Shown here: one piece after another, positions 15,814-23,636 of the stretch | Layout of the letters: each line of letters starts with the position of its first letter | Numbering within the stretch: the stretch's first letter is position 1 | Source: JACDAN01 sp963801855 | Lineage (GTDB): Bacteria; Actinomycetota; Thermoleophilia; Gaiellales; Gaiellaceae | Assembly: GCA_963801855.1 (NCBI GenBank) | Contig: CAWDGK010000005.1 | Coordinates: 186,001-250,000 of the forward strand | Direction of reading: 5' to 3' | Length of the DNA stretch: 64,000 nt | Made by a program: the position numbers and the translations under genes | Notes under the pieces: model-generated | What the model was told of the DNA's origin: nothing | What the model saw: only the letters and a program-made list of their open reading frames with translations | Database searches by the model: none

Positions 15814-17960
15814 GCTCGATCGAGCTCGTCACGATCACGGTCGACGGCATCGAGGTGCAGGTGCCCAAGGGGCTCGGGCTCGTCGAGTCGGCGGCGGCGG
15901 CGGGGATCGAGATCCCGGTCTTCTGTTACGAGCCCCGGATCGGCCCGCCCATCGGAGCCTGCCGGATGTGCCTCGTCGAGGTCGAGGGGATGCCGAAGCT
16001 GCAGGCCGGCTGCACGCTGACGGCGCAGGACGGCATGGCAGTCAGGACGGCACAGTCGTCCGAGAAGGCAGCGGACGGCCAGGAGTCCACGCTCGAGTTC
16101 ATCCTCGTCAACCACCCGCTCGACTGCCCGGTCTGCGACAAGGGCGGGGAGTGCCCCCTGCAGGATCTGACGTTCCGCTACGGGCCCGGGAACACGCGAA
16201 TGAACTTCCCGAAGCGGACGTTCGACAAGCCGATTCCGATCAGCCCGCTGATCGCCCTCGACCGGGAGCGCTGCATCCTCTGCTACCGCTGCACCCGCTT
16301 CTCAGGAGAGGTCGCGGAGGACGGGCAGCTGGTGGCGAGGAACCGCGGCGCCCAGTCCGTGATCGCAACGTTCGAGGACGAGCCGTACCGCGGTCAGTTC
16401 ACCGGGAACGTGATCGAGCTGTGCCCGGTCGGGGCGCTCACGTCGACGCCCTACCGGTTCGAGGGGCGGCCGTGGGAGATCCAAAACGTCCCGTCGGTGT
16501 GCGGCATGTGCCCGGTCGGCTGCAACATCAGCGCGACGACGCGGGAGGGCAAGGTCAGGCGAGTCGTCTCCCGGAACCATCCCGAGGTCGACGAGGGCTG
16601 GCTCTGCGACAAGGGCCGGTTCGCCTTCGGGCACCTGCAGGCGGTCGACCGAATCGTCGATCCGATCCGCCGCGGTCAGCCTCGGTACGAGGAGCTTTCG
16701 TGGGACGACGCGGTGGACGAGGCCGAGCGGCTGATTCGCGGCGCCGAGGGCCGCATCGTGACGGCGCTCTCGGGGTCGGAGACCGTCGAGCTCGCGTACG
16801 CGCTCGGCAAGCTCATGCGGCAGGGGGTCGGCGCGCACTGCGCAGTTCTCCCCGAGCAGATCGACGACGCCTACGACGCCTACCGGGCGCCGCTCTCCAC
16901 GATCCGCGACGCATCCTTGGTCGTCGTGCTGGGCGACGAACCGGTTGCGGAGCGCGCGCCGATCGTCGAGCTCTGGATCAAGGCAGCGGAGCGGAACGGC
17001 GCGGAGCTCGTCCGGCGGAGCCGGCCCGACGACGAGCTCGCGCAACGTCTCCGCGGCGCCGACCGTGCCGTGCTCGTCATCTCGGGCGGAGACGGAGTCG
17101 GACTGGCGTCAGCCGCCGGGCTCGACCGCGAAGGCTGCGCGGCGTTCGCCCTCCCGGCCACCGCGAACGGGCGAGGGGTCGCCGACGCCTGGGCCGCCGC
17201 CGCCGACGCGGAAGCGGAGGATCCCGAGCCGATCGGGCTGTTGATCGTTTCCGGCGACGAGGCCGCCGCGGACCCGAACGTCCGGGCCATGGCCGAGCGG
17301 GCCGAGAACGTGCTCGCGATCGGAATGTTCCGGCGCTTGATGACGCCCTGGGCCGACCTCGTCCTCCCGGGGACGAGCTACCTCGAGCGCGACGGCACCT
17401 ACGTCAACCTCGAAGGCCGGCTGCAGCGGCTCCGCCGCGCCGCGATCCCGCCTGCACCGGACGAGCTCGCCGTGCTGGCCCGCCTCGCGGCCCGCTTCGA
17501 CGTCGAGCTCTCTCCACACCCCTCGCTCGTCTTCGAGGAGGTCTCGGCCATCGCCTACGGCGGCATCCCATTCGGCGCTGTCGGCGAGCAGGCCGAGCTC
17601 CGCGGACGTGTCCCGCGAAGCGCTGTCTCGTCACCCCCAACCGGGGAAAGAGTGTCAGACACTGGTCGTGGCTCCGAGGGACATGGCCTGCGGCTCGTGA
17701 CCTACCGGCCCCTCTTCTCCGGGCCGGCGGTCGAGCGAGTGCCGGAGCTCCAGTTCCAGCGGCCGGAAGCCGAGGTCGAAGTCTCCCGCGACGACGCGCA
17801 GCGGCTCGGGATCGCGAACGGCCAGACGGTGACGGTGCGCTCGAACGGAACGTCGGTCGAGCTACGCGCCCGGCTCACCCGCGAGCTCTCGAGCGGCGTC
17901 GCCCGGATCCCCGCGGAGCACGCCGTCGGGCTCGAGGGCCGGGTGGAGGTCTCAGGATGA
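15810..17960 (+). CDS. nuoG: NADH-quinone oxidoreductase subunit G (Fe-S chain), with an atypical in-frame insertion
   Basis: A 716-residue 75-kDa-type subunit. N-terminal [2Fe-2S] ligands are Cys39, 51, 54 and 68. His102, Cys106, 109 and 115 bind N5. Cys155, 158, 161 and 205 bind N4. Cys231, 234, 238 and 266 match the optional N7 site. The rest is a molybdopterin-oxidoreductase-like fold (LMTPWADLVLPGTSYLERDGTYVN) without evident cofactor function. Around residues 600-630 (VPRSAVSSPPTGERVSDTG) the codons change abruptly to CGA, TCA, AGA, ACT and GGT, and the DNA contains the palindrome AGTGTC-A-GACACT. This looks like a small repeat inserted in frame. The start overlaps nuoF and the stop overlaps nuoH (both ATGA). 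Confidence 0.95.
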   Translation: MSSIELVTITVDGIEVQVPKGLGLVESAAAAGIEIPVFCYEPRIGPPIGACRMCLVEVEGMPKLQAGCTLTAQDGMAVRTAQSSEKAADGQESTLEFILVNHPLDCPVCDKGGECPLQDLTFRYGPGNTRMNFPKRTFDKPIPISPLIALDRERCILCYRCTRFSGEVAEDGQLVARNRGAQSVIATFEDEPYRGQFTGNVIELCPVGALTSTPYRFEGRPWEIQNVPSVCGMCPVGCNISATTREGKVRRVVSRNHPEVDEGWLCDKGRFAFGHLQAVDRIVDPIRRGQPRYEELSWDDAVDEAERLIRGAEGRIVTALSGSETVELAYALGKLMRQGVGAHCAVLPEQIDDAYDAYRAPLSTIRDASLVVVLGDEPVAERAPIVELWIKAAERNGAELVRRSRPDDELAQRLRGADRAVLVISGGDGVGLASAAGLDREGCAAFALPATANGRGVADAWAAAADAEAEDPEPIGLLIVSGDEAAADPNVRAMAERAENVLAIGMFRRLMTPWADLVLPGTSYLERDGTYVNLEGRLQRLRRAAIPPAPDELAVLARLAARFDVELSPHPSLVFEEVSAIAYGGIPFGAVGEQAELRGRVPRSAVSSPPTGERVSDTGRGSEGHGLRLVTYRPLFSGPAVERVPELQFQRPEAEVEVSRDDAQRLGIANGQTVTVRSNGTSVELRARLTRELSSGVARIPAEHAVGLEGRVEVSG
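17651..17663. repeat. palindrome AGTGTC-A-GACACT inside nuoG
   Basis: A perfect 13-bp palindrome within a stretch (about 17605-17690) whose codon usage departs from the rest of nuoG. It is preceded by CCCCAACCGGGG, a second short inverted repeat. Likely part of a small dispersed repeat element that stayed in frame. Confidence 0.45.
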
Positions 17961-18943
17961 ACGAGCCCTGGTGGATCGACCTCATCAAGGCGGTCATCAT
18001 CATCAACCTCGTCCTGGGGGTGTTCGCCTACATGACGTGGGTCGAGCGCAAGGTGATCGGGCGGATGCAGCAGCGGTACGGCCCGAATCGCGTCGGCCCG
18101 TTCGGCCTGCTCCAGCCGATCGCGGACCTCGTGAAGCTGATCCGGAAGGAGGCCTTCTACCCCAGCAGCGCAAGCGGCACGCTCTACATCGTCGCGCCGG
18201 TCATCTCGGCCTTCACTGCGCTCGCCGCCTTCGCGGTGATCCCATTCGGCGCCGGCTGGCAAGTCGCCGGCTATGACATCACGGGACAGATCGTCGACGT
18301 CCCGATCGGGCTGATCCTGCTCTTCGCGCTCGGCTCGGTCGGCGTCTACGGCTTCATCATCGGTGGTTGGGCCTCCCATTCGAAGTACTCGCTGCTCGGG
18401 TCGATGAGGACCTGCGCGCAGCTCGTCTCCTACGAGGTCTCGCTGGCGTTGTCCGTGCTCGGCGTGATCCTCATGGCCGGGTCGCTCTCCCTCGTCGACA
18501 TCGTCCACGCACAGGAGAACGACTGGTGGTACGCCGCGCCGCAGTTCATCGGGCTGATCGTCTTCTTCATCTCCGGTGTCGCCGAGACGAATCGGGCACC
18601 GTTCGATCTCCCTGAGGCCGAGCAGGAGCTCGTCGCCGGGTATCACACCGAGTACAGCGGCATGCGCTTCGGCCTCTTCCAGATGGCCGAGTACATCAAC
18701 TTGATCGTGCTCTCCGGCCTCTGCGTGACCCTCTTCTTCGGCGGTTGGCTCGGGCCGTGGGAGCCGCTGGGCCCCCTCTGGTTCGTGCTCAAGGTGCTCG
18801 TCATCCTGTTCCTCTTCATCTGGATGCGGACGACGCTTCCTCGCCTTCGCTACGACCAGCTGATGGCGTTCGGGTGGAAGATCCTGCTCCCGGTGGCGAC
18901 GCTGAACGCGCTCGCCACCGCCGCACTGGTGGTGGCTCTGTGA
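17957..18943 (+). CDS. nuoH: NADH-quinone oxidoreductase subunit H
   Basis: A 328-residue, eight-helix membrane subunit that links the peripheral arm to the proton-pumping arm and lines the quinone entry. Hallmarks are TWVERKVIGRMQQRYGPNRVGPFGLLQPIADLVKLIRKE (seen as WVERKVIGRMQQRYGPNRVG and LLQPIADLVKLIRKE) and AETNRAPFDLPEAEQELVAGYHTEY. The ATG overlaps the nuoG stop and the TGA is followed directly by the nuoI GTG. Confidence 0.96.
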   Translation: MNEPWWIDLIKAVIIINLVLGVFAYMTWVERKVIGRMQQRYGPNRVGPFGLLQPIADLVKLIRKEAFYPSSASGTLYIVAPVISAFTALAAFAVIPFGAGWQVAGYDITGQIVDVPIGLILLFALGSVGVYGFIIGGWASHSKYSLLGSMRTCAQLVSYEVSLALSVLGVILMAGSLSLVDIVHAQENDWWYAAPQFIGLIVFFISGVAETNRAPFDLPEAEQELVAGYHTEYSGMRFGLFQMAEYINLIVLSGLCVTLFFGGWLGPWEPLGPLWFVLKVLVILFLFIWMRTTLPRLRYDQLMAFGWKILLPVATLNALATAALVVAL

Positions 18944-19438
18944 GTGCCCCAGCCGTTCGACTCGCTGAAGGGGTTCGGGGTCACCTTCAAGCAGATCTTC
19001 AAGAAGCCGATCACACAGCAGTACCCGGAGTACAAGCGGCCCGTCTACCCACGGTTCCGCGGGCGACACCGCCTGTGGACGCACGAGAACGGCCTGGAGA
19101 AGTGCGTCGGCTGCTCTCTCTGCGCTGCCGCCTGCCCCGCGGACTGCATCAGGGTCGTGGCCGCCGAGAACACCCCCAACGAGCGGGTGTCCGCAGGCGA
19201 GCGGTACGCGCGGATCTACGAGATCAACCTCAGCCGCTGCATCTTCTGCGGTTACTGCGAGCTCGCCTGTCCGTTCGACGCGATCACGCTCGAGGCCGAG
19301 TACGAGATCTCCGAGTACTCGCGCGACGACCTGATCTACACGAAGGACATGCTGCTCGCCCCTCCGGTCAAGCGCATGCCCGTCGCCGATCGCGAGATCT
19401 ACGACACCCCGATCCCCGCGTACAAGGCCAAGAGCTGA
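18944..19438 (+). CDS. nuoI: NADH-quinone oxidoreductase subunit I (two 4Fe-4S clusters)
   Basis: A 164-residue ferredoxin-like subunit holding clusters N6a and N6b. Ligands are Cys54, 57, 60 and 64 (CVGCSLCAAACP) and Cys99, 102, 105 and 109 (CIFCGYCELACP). The GTG start abuts the nuoH stop without a gap, and the TGA overlaps the nuoJ ATG (TGATG). It passes electrons from NuoG towards N2 in NuoB. Confidence 0.96.
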   Translation: MPQPFDSLKGFGVTFKQIFKKPITQQYPEYKRPVYPRFRGRHRLWTHENGLEKCVGCSLCAAACPADCIRVVAAENTPNERVSAGERYARIYEINLSRCIFCGYCELACPFDAITLEAEYEISEYSRDDLIYTKDMLLAPPVKRMPVADREIYDTPIPAYKAKS

Positions 19439-19974
19439 TGGGCGACGCGCTGGTCTGGGTGATCTGGGTCGTCGCGGCCATCGGTTGCCTCGGGTCCGCC
19501 GTCGCCGTCATCTCGTTCTCGAACCCGTTCTACTCCGCGCTCGCCCTGATCGGGAACCTTGCTTCCCTTGCCGTCATGTATCTGCTGGTCTCGGCGGAGT
19601 TCCTGGCCGCCGCCCAGGTGCTCGTCTACGCCGGGGCTGTGATGGTCATGTTCCTCTTCGTCATCGCCTACATCGGGAGCAAGGCAGACGAGCCGTTCTC
19701 CGACGGGCCGGGGTGGCAGGCAATTGCGGCGGTCATCGCCGCAGGCGCGATCCTCCTGGACATCGTCGTCGCGATCGGCCTGGCGGCCGGCGGCCGGCTG
19801 TCCAACGCGGCCGACGTGGAAGAGGGGTTCGGCGGGCCGGCCGAGATCGGGCGCGTGTTCCTCACCGATCACCTGCTCGCCTTCGAGATCACCTCGATCG
19901 TGCTGCTGACGGCGGCCGTGGGCGGCGTGATCCTCGGCAGCGAGGCGCGGAGAGCCTCGGAGGAGCGGCGCTGA
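19438..19974 (+). CDS. nuoJ: NADH-quinone oxidoreductase subunit J
   Basis: A 178-residue membrane subunit with five predicted helices. The conserved third-helix region is AEFLAAAQVLVYAGAVMVMFLFVI. The insert between helices 4 and 5 contains the usual acidic loop (NAADVEEGFGG). The start overlaps the nuoI stop, and GGAGGAG near its end serves as the ribosome-binding site for nuoK. Confidence 0.94.
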   Translation: MGDALVWVIWVVAAIGCLGSAVAVISFSNPFYSALALIGNLASLAVMYLLVSAEFLAAAQVLVYAGAVMVMFLFVIAYIGSKADEPFSDGPGWQAIAAVIAAGAILLDIVVAIGLAAGGRLSNAADVEEGFGGPAEIGRVFLTDHLLAFEITSIVLLTAAVGGVILGSEARRASEERR

Positions 19975-20279
19975 AGGGCCCGGACGTCAGCTGGTACATC
20001 GTCCTCTCCGCGTTCCTCTTCACGACGGGGGCGCTGGGCGTGCTGCTCCGGCGCAGCCCACTGACGGTGCTCCTTTCGCTCGAGATCATGCTCAACTCCG
20101 CGAACCTCGCGCTGATCGGTTTCTCGCGCCAGCTCGGCGAAACCGACGGGCAGGTCTTCGCACTCGCGGTCATGGCGGTCGCCGCATCCGAGGTCGTCGT
20201 CGGCCTCGGCCTGATCGTCGCTCTGAACCGCAGTAACGCACCGCTCGACGTCGACAAGCTGATCTCGCTACGAGGCTGA
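19971..20279 (+). CDS. nuoK: NADH-quinone oxidoreductase subunit K, probable CTG start
   Basis: The 102-residue, three-helix MrpC-like subunit. LSAFLFTTGALGVLLRRSPLTVLLSLEIMLNSANLALIGF (seen in part as LSAFLFTTGALGVLLRR and LSLEIMLNSANLALIGFSR) is diagnostic; Glu in LSLEIMLN is the conserved proton-path residue. No ATG, GTG or TTG lies in frame at the expected N-terminus. CTG at 19971 overlaps the nuoJ stop (CTGA) and has GGAGG 8 bases upstream, so I place the start there. The TGA overlaps the ATG of micro-ORF 2. Confidence 0.93.
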   Translation: MKGPDVSWYIVLSAFLFTTGALGVLLRRSPLTVLLSLEIMLNSANLALIGFSRQLGETDGQVFALAVMAVAASEVVVGLGLIVALNRSNAPLDVDKLISLRG

Positions 20280-20341
20280 TGGTGCGCCTCCAAGCGATAC
20301 ACGCCCACTTCTGGCCGCATCACCTGAAGGCGCACCGATGA
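20279..20341 (+). CDS. 20-codon micro-ORF before nuoL (His/Trp-rich peptide, copy 2)
   Basis: ATG at 20279 overlaps the nuoK stop (TGATG) and reads MVRLQAIHAHFWPHHLKAHR, stopping at 20339-20341 inside the nuoL start (ATGA). An in-frame GTG at 20282 matches the start of copy 1 and has GAGG 8 bases upstream. The core AIHxxFWxHHxxxH is shared with the 12692 ORF, 7.6 kb away in the same operon. Both fill the whole gap between two nuo genes and are coupled to the downstream gene. Function unknown; a leader peptide or a tiny complex I-associated peptide are the two options I consider. Confidence 0.6.
   Translation: MVRLQAIHAHFWPHHLKAHR
20281..20336 (+). promoter_or_regulatory. hairpin enclosing micro-ORF 2 and the nuoL ribosome-binding region
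   Basis: Bases 20281-20289 pair perfectly with 20328-20336 (GGTGCGCCT with AGGCGCACC). The stem hides both the GTG of the micro-ORF and the GAAGG just before the nuoL ATG. The seven-base core GTGCNCC/GGNGCAC is the same as before nuoD, with a C-G pair there replaced by G-C here. Confidence 0.5.
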
Positions 20342-22230
20342 CGACGGCCGCCTGGATCTGCCTGCTCTCGCCGCTTGCCGCGGCCGTGATCGTCACCCTG
20401 CTCGGCACACGGATCTCGCGCAAGGCCTCGGGCTACCTCGTCACGCTCTCCGTGCTCGTCTCCTTCGCCGCGGCGCTGACGTCGTTCGTCATGCTCCTCG
20501 GCGAGGACGCGGAGGAGCGCTCCCATTCCTCGACGCTCTGGACCTGGCTGACCGCGGGCGACTTCCAGGTCGGCCTGCGGATCCTCGTCGACCCGCTCTC
20601 CGTGTTCATGATGCTCGTGGTTTCCGGCGTCGGCTTCCTGATCGTCGGCTACTCGGTCGGGTACATGAACCGGTCGGACGAAGAGCGGCGCTTCTTTGCC
20701 TACATGGGGCTCTTCGTCTTCTCGATGCTCCTGCTCGTCCAGGCCGGCGACCTGCTCCTCCTGCTCGCGGGCTGGGGGCTCGTCGGTCTCAGCTCCTACC
20801 TGCTGATCGGCTACGACCAGCACCGGCCGGCGGCGATCGCGGCCGCCAAGAAGGCGTTCATCATGAACGCGGTCGGCGACGCGACGATCGCGATGGCGCT
20901 CTTCGTCCTCGTGCAGCGGCTCGGAACACTCGAGTTCGGCGAGGTCTTCGGACGGATCGACGAGGTCGGTGGCGACTGGACGATGACGCTGATCGCGCTC
21001 GGCCTCCTCGGCGGGGCGGTGGCGAAGTCGGCCCAGGTCCCGCTCCACACCTGGCTGCCCGACGCGATGGAGGGGCCGACGCCCGTCAGCGCCCTCATCC
21101 ACGCCGCGACGATGGTGACCGCGGGTGTCTACATGCTCGTCCGCCTCAACCCGATCTTCGAGGAGGCGGCGTCGGTTCAGGACATCGCTGCGGGGATCGG
21201 CGGGGTCACCCTGCTGATGGCCGGGCTGATCGCGCTCGTCCAGACCGACATCAAGCGCGTCATCGCCTACTCGACGATGTCCCAGATCGGCTACATGTTC
21301 CTCGCCGCCGGCCTGACCTCGTACGGGAACGCCCAGTTCCACCTGATGACGCACGCCTTCTTCAAGGCGCTGCTCTTCCTCGCCGCCGGCATCGTCATCC
21401 ACTCGCTCGTCATGGAGCAGGACATCCGGCGCATGGGCGGCCTTCGGAAGCTGCTCCCCAAGACCTACGCCGTCGTGCTGATCGGCGCCCTTGCGCTGAC
21501 GGGGATCCCGCCACTCTCGGGCTTCTTCTCGAAGGACGCGATTCTCGCCTCGGCGCTCGACGCCGGCCTCTACGGGCAGATCCTCTGGGGCGTCGGGCTC
21601 GTCGGCGCTTTCCTGACGGCGCTCTACACGTTCCGGATGATCTTCATCGTCTTCTGGGGCGAGCCGTCACCGTTCGCGCGCGAGCATTTCCATGCGCCCG
21701 AGACGAACGAAGAGTCGTTCTGGATGGCGTGGACGGTCGGCGTGCTCGCCGTCCTGGCCGTCATCGGCGGGTGGATCCAGGTCGCCGGGCTCTGGCACCC
21801 GCTCTCCGACTTCCTGGAGCCGGTCGCCGAGTCGCACATCGAGCCGAGCGGGCTGCAGGATCTCGTGACGAGCGTTCTCGCCGTCGGTCTCGCCGTCGCG
21901 GGAATCTGGCTCGCCTGGGCGATGTACGTGGCGGACAAGATCCGGGTTCCCGACATCCCGGCGCTGCAGAGGCTCGCCGAGCGGAAGTTCTACTGGGACG
22001 AGGCGTACGACTACGCCTTCTACCGCCCCGCGACCTGGACGGCGGCCTATGCCTACCGCTTCGTGGAGCAGCCGCTGATCGCCGGCTCGATCCGCGGCCT
22101 CGGCTGGAGCGCGCGGCGCCTCTCGGGCCGCACGACCGACCTCCAGACGGGCCTTCTCCGCACCTACGTGCTCGCGCTCGGCAGCGGCGCCGCCGTGCTC
22201 GCCCTCGTCTTCCTGGCGGTTCGCGGATGA
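20338..22230 (+). CDS. nuoL: NADH-quinone oxidoreductase subunit L
   Basis: A 630-residue antiporter-like proton-pumping subunit. Proton_antipo_N features occur near residues 60-130 and the core motif is KSAQVPLHTWLPDAMEGPTPVSALIHAATMVTAGVY (seen as KSAQVPLHTWLPDAM and PTPVSALIHAATMV). The C-terminal lateral helix region includes KFYWDEAYDYAFYRP. The ATG overlaps the stop of micro-ORF 2 and the stop overlaps nuoM (ATGA). Confidence 0.96.
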   Translation: MTTAAWICLLSPLAAAVIVTLLGTRISRKASGYLVTLSVLVSFAAALTSFVMLLGEDAEERSHSSTLWTWLTAGDFQVGLRILVDPLSVFMMLVVSGVGFLIVGYSVGYMNRSDEERRFFAYMGLFVFSMLLLVQAGDLLLLLAGWGLVGLSSYLLIGYDQHRPAAIAAAKKAFIMNAVGDATIAMALFVLVQRLGTLEFGEVFGRIDEVGGDWTMTLIALGLLGGAVAKSAQVPLHTWLPDAMEGPTPVSALIHAATMVTAGVYMLVRLNPIFEEAASVQDIAAGIGGVTLLMAGLIALVQTDIKRVIAYSTMSQIGYMFLAAGLTSYGNAQFHLMTHAFFKALLFLAAGIVIHSLVMEQDIRRMGGLRKLLPKTYAVVLIGALALTGIPPLSGFFSKDAILASALDAGLYGQILWGVGLVGAFLTALYTFRMIFIVFWGEPSPFAREHFHAPETNEESFWMAWTVGVLAVLAVIGGWIQVAGLWHPLSDFLEPVAESHIEPSGLQDLVTSVLAVGLAVAGIWLAWAMYVADKIRVPDIPALQRLAERKFYWDEAYDYAFYRPATWTAAYAYRFVEQPLIAGSIRGLGWSARRLSGRTTDLQTGLLRTYVLALGSGAAVLALVFLAVRG

Positions 22231-23636
22231 ACGACTGGCTGACGACGATCCTGATCCTGCTGCCGATCGGCGCGGGCCTGCTCGTCTGGCTGCTCCCCTG
22301 GTCGAACCAGGCCGCAGGCTCCTTCGCGCTGCTCGCCTCGCTCGTCGAGGTCGGAGTCTGGATCAACGCCGTCGTCAGGTTCGACTTCGACGGCGGGCTG
22401 CAGCTCGACCAGCAGCACTCGTGGTTCGGCGACCTCGGCGTCTCGTACCACGTCGGCCTCTACGGCTACTCGCTCTGGCTCGTAGGGATGAGCGCCGTCG
22501 TCATGACTGCCGCGATTGCGTACGCGTTCTGGGTGGGACGGGAGCGACCGAGGGCCTACTTCGGCCTGATGCTCTTCCTGACCGGAGCCGTGGTCGGCGT
22601 CTTCGCTGCGCAGGATCTCCTCCTCTTCTACGTCTTCTTCGAGGCGATGCTGATCCCGCTGTACATCCTGGTCGGCGTCTGGGGCGGCCCGGGCCGGATG
22701 GGGGCGACGATCAAGTTCGTCATCTACACGATGGCCGGATCGCTGCTGATGCTGGCTGCGATCGTCGTCTACGGGCTCTCCGAGGGCACCTTCGACATGG
22801 TCGACGGCGGGACGAGCACCAACGAGTGGGCCTTCCTCGGGTTTGCCGCAGCCTTCGCGGTCAAGGCGCCGCTCTTCCCGCTCCACGGCTGGCTGCCCGA
22901 CGCCTACCGGGAGTCTTCGGCGGAGGTATCGGCGGTGCTCTCCGGCGTGGTCTCGAAAGCGGCCGCCTACGGGTTCTTCGCGATCGCGATCGCGAAGTTC
23001 CCCGAGCCGGCACAGGACCTCCAGCCGTTGCTCCTCGGCCTGGCGACGGCCGGCCTGGTCTACGGCTCGTTCCTGGCCTTCCGCGCACCGGACATCCGAG
23101 GCGTGATCGCGTACTCGAGCCTCGCTCAGATGAGCCTGATCACGATCGGGCTCTTCGCGCTCAACGACCTCGGCTTCACGGGCGGGGTGCTGCACATGGT
23201 CAACCACGGGCTCGTGTCGGCCGCCCTGTTCCTGATCGCCGGCGCCGTCGAGCGGCGAACCTCGACCGGTGAGCTCGCCCGGCTCGGTGGGATGGCACGC
23301 GGGCGGCCCGCGCTTGCGACCGTCCTCATGGCGACCGGCGTGATCGCGCTGGCCGTCCCTGGTTCCGGCGCGTTCGCGGGCGAGTTCCTGATCCTCTCCG
23401 GGATCTTCGGCGAGGGCTGGATGTGGGCCGCCGTCGGGGCTTTCGCGATCGTGCTCGCCGCGATGTACATGCTCCGGTTGATCTCCGGCGTGCTGCACCA
23501 GGACGTCGGCGCCGCCGTGCCCGACGAGGCGCTCGACCTCCGGCCTGCCGAGCTGGCGGTCATCGTCCCGCTCGTCGCCTGCCTGCTCGCGCTCTCGGTC
23601 TGGCCGGCCGGGATCACGGAGCGGCTCTCCTTCTGA
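22227..23636 (+). CDS. nuoM: NADH-quinone oxidoreductase subunit M
   Basis: A 469-residue antiporter-like proton-pumping subunit. Key segments are LLFYVFFEAMLIPLYILVG (conserved Glu), KAPLFPLHGWLPDAYRESSAEVSAVLSGVVSK (seen as KAPLFPLHGWLPDAY) and VIAYSSLAQMSLI. It starts inside the nuoL stop and its TGA overlaps the nuoN ATG. No internal irregularity seen. Confidence 0.95.
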   Translation: MNDWLTTILILLPIGAGLLVWLLPWSNQAAGSFALLASLVEVGVWINAVVRFDFDGGLQLDQQHSWFGDLGVSYHVGLYGYSLWLVGMSAVVMTAAIAYAFWVGRERPRAYFGLMLFLTGAVVGVFAAQDLLLFYVFFEAMLIPLYILVGVWGGPGRMGATIKFVIYTMAGSLLMLAAIVVYGLSEGTFDMVDGGTSTNEWAFLGFAAAFAVKAPLFPLHGWLPDAYRESSAEVSAVLSGVVSKAAAYGFFAIAIAKFPEPAQDLQPLLLGLATAGLVYGSFLAFRAPDIRGVIAYSSLAQMSLITIGLFALNDLGFTGGVLHMVNHGLVSAALFLIAGAVERRTSTGELARLGGMARGRPALATVLMATGVIALAVPGSGAFAGEFLILSGIFGEGWMWAAVGAFAIVLAAMYMLRLISGVLHQDVGAAVPDEALDLRPAELAVIVPLVACLLALSVWPAGITERLSF

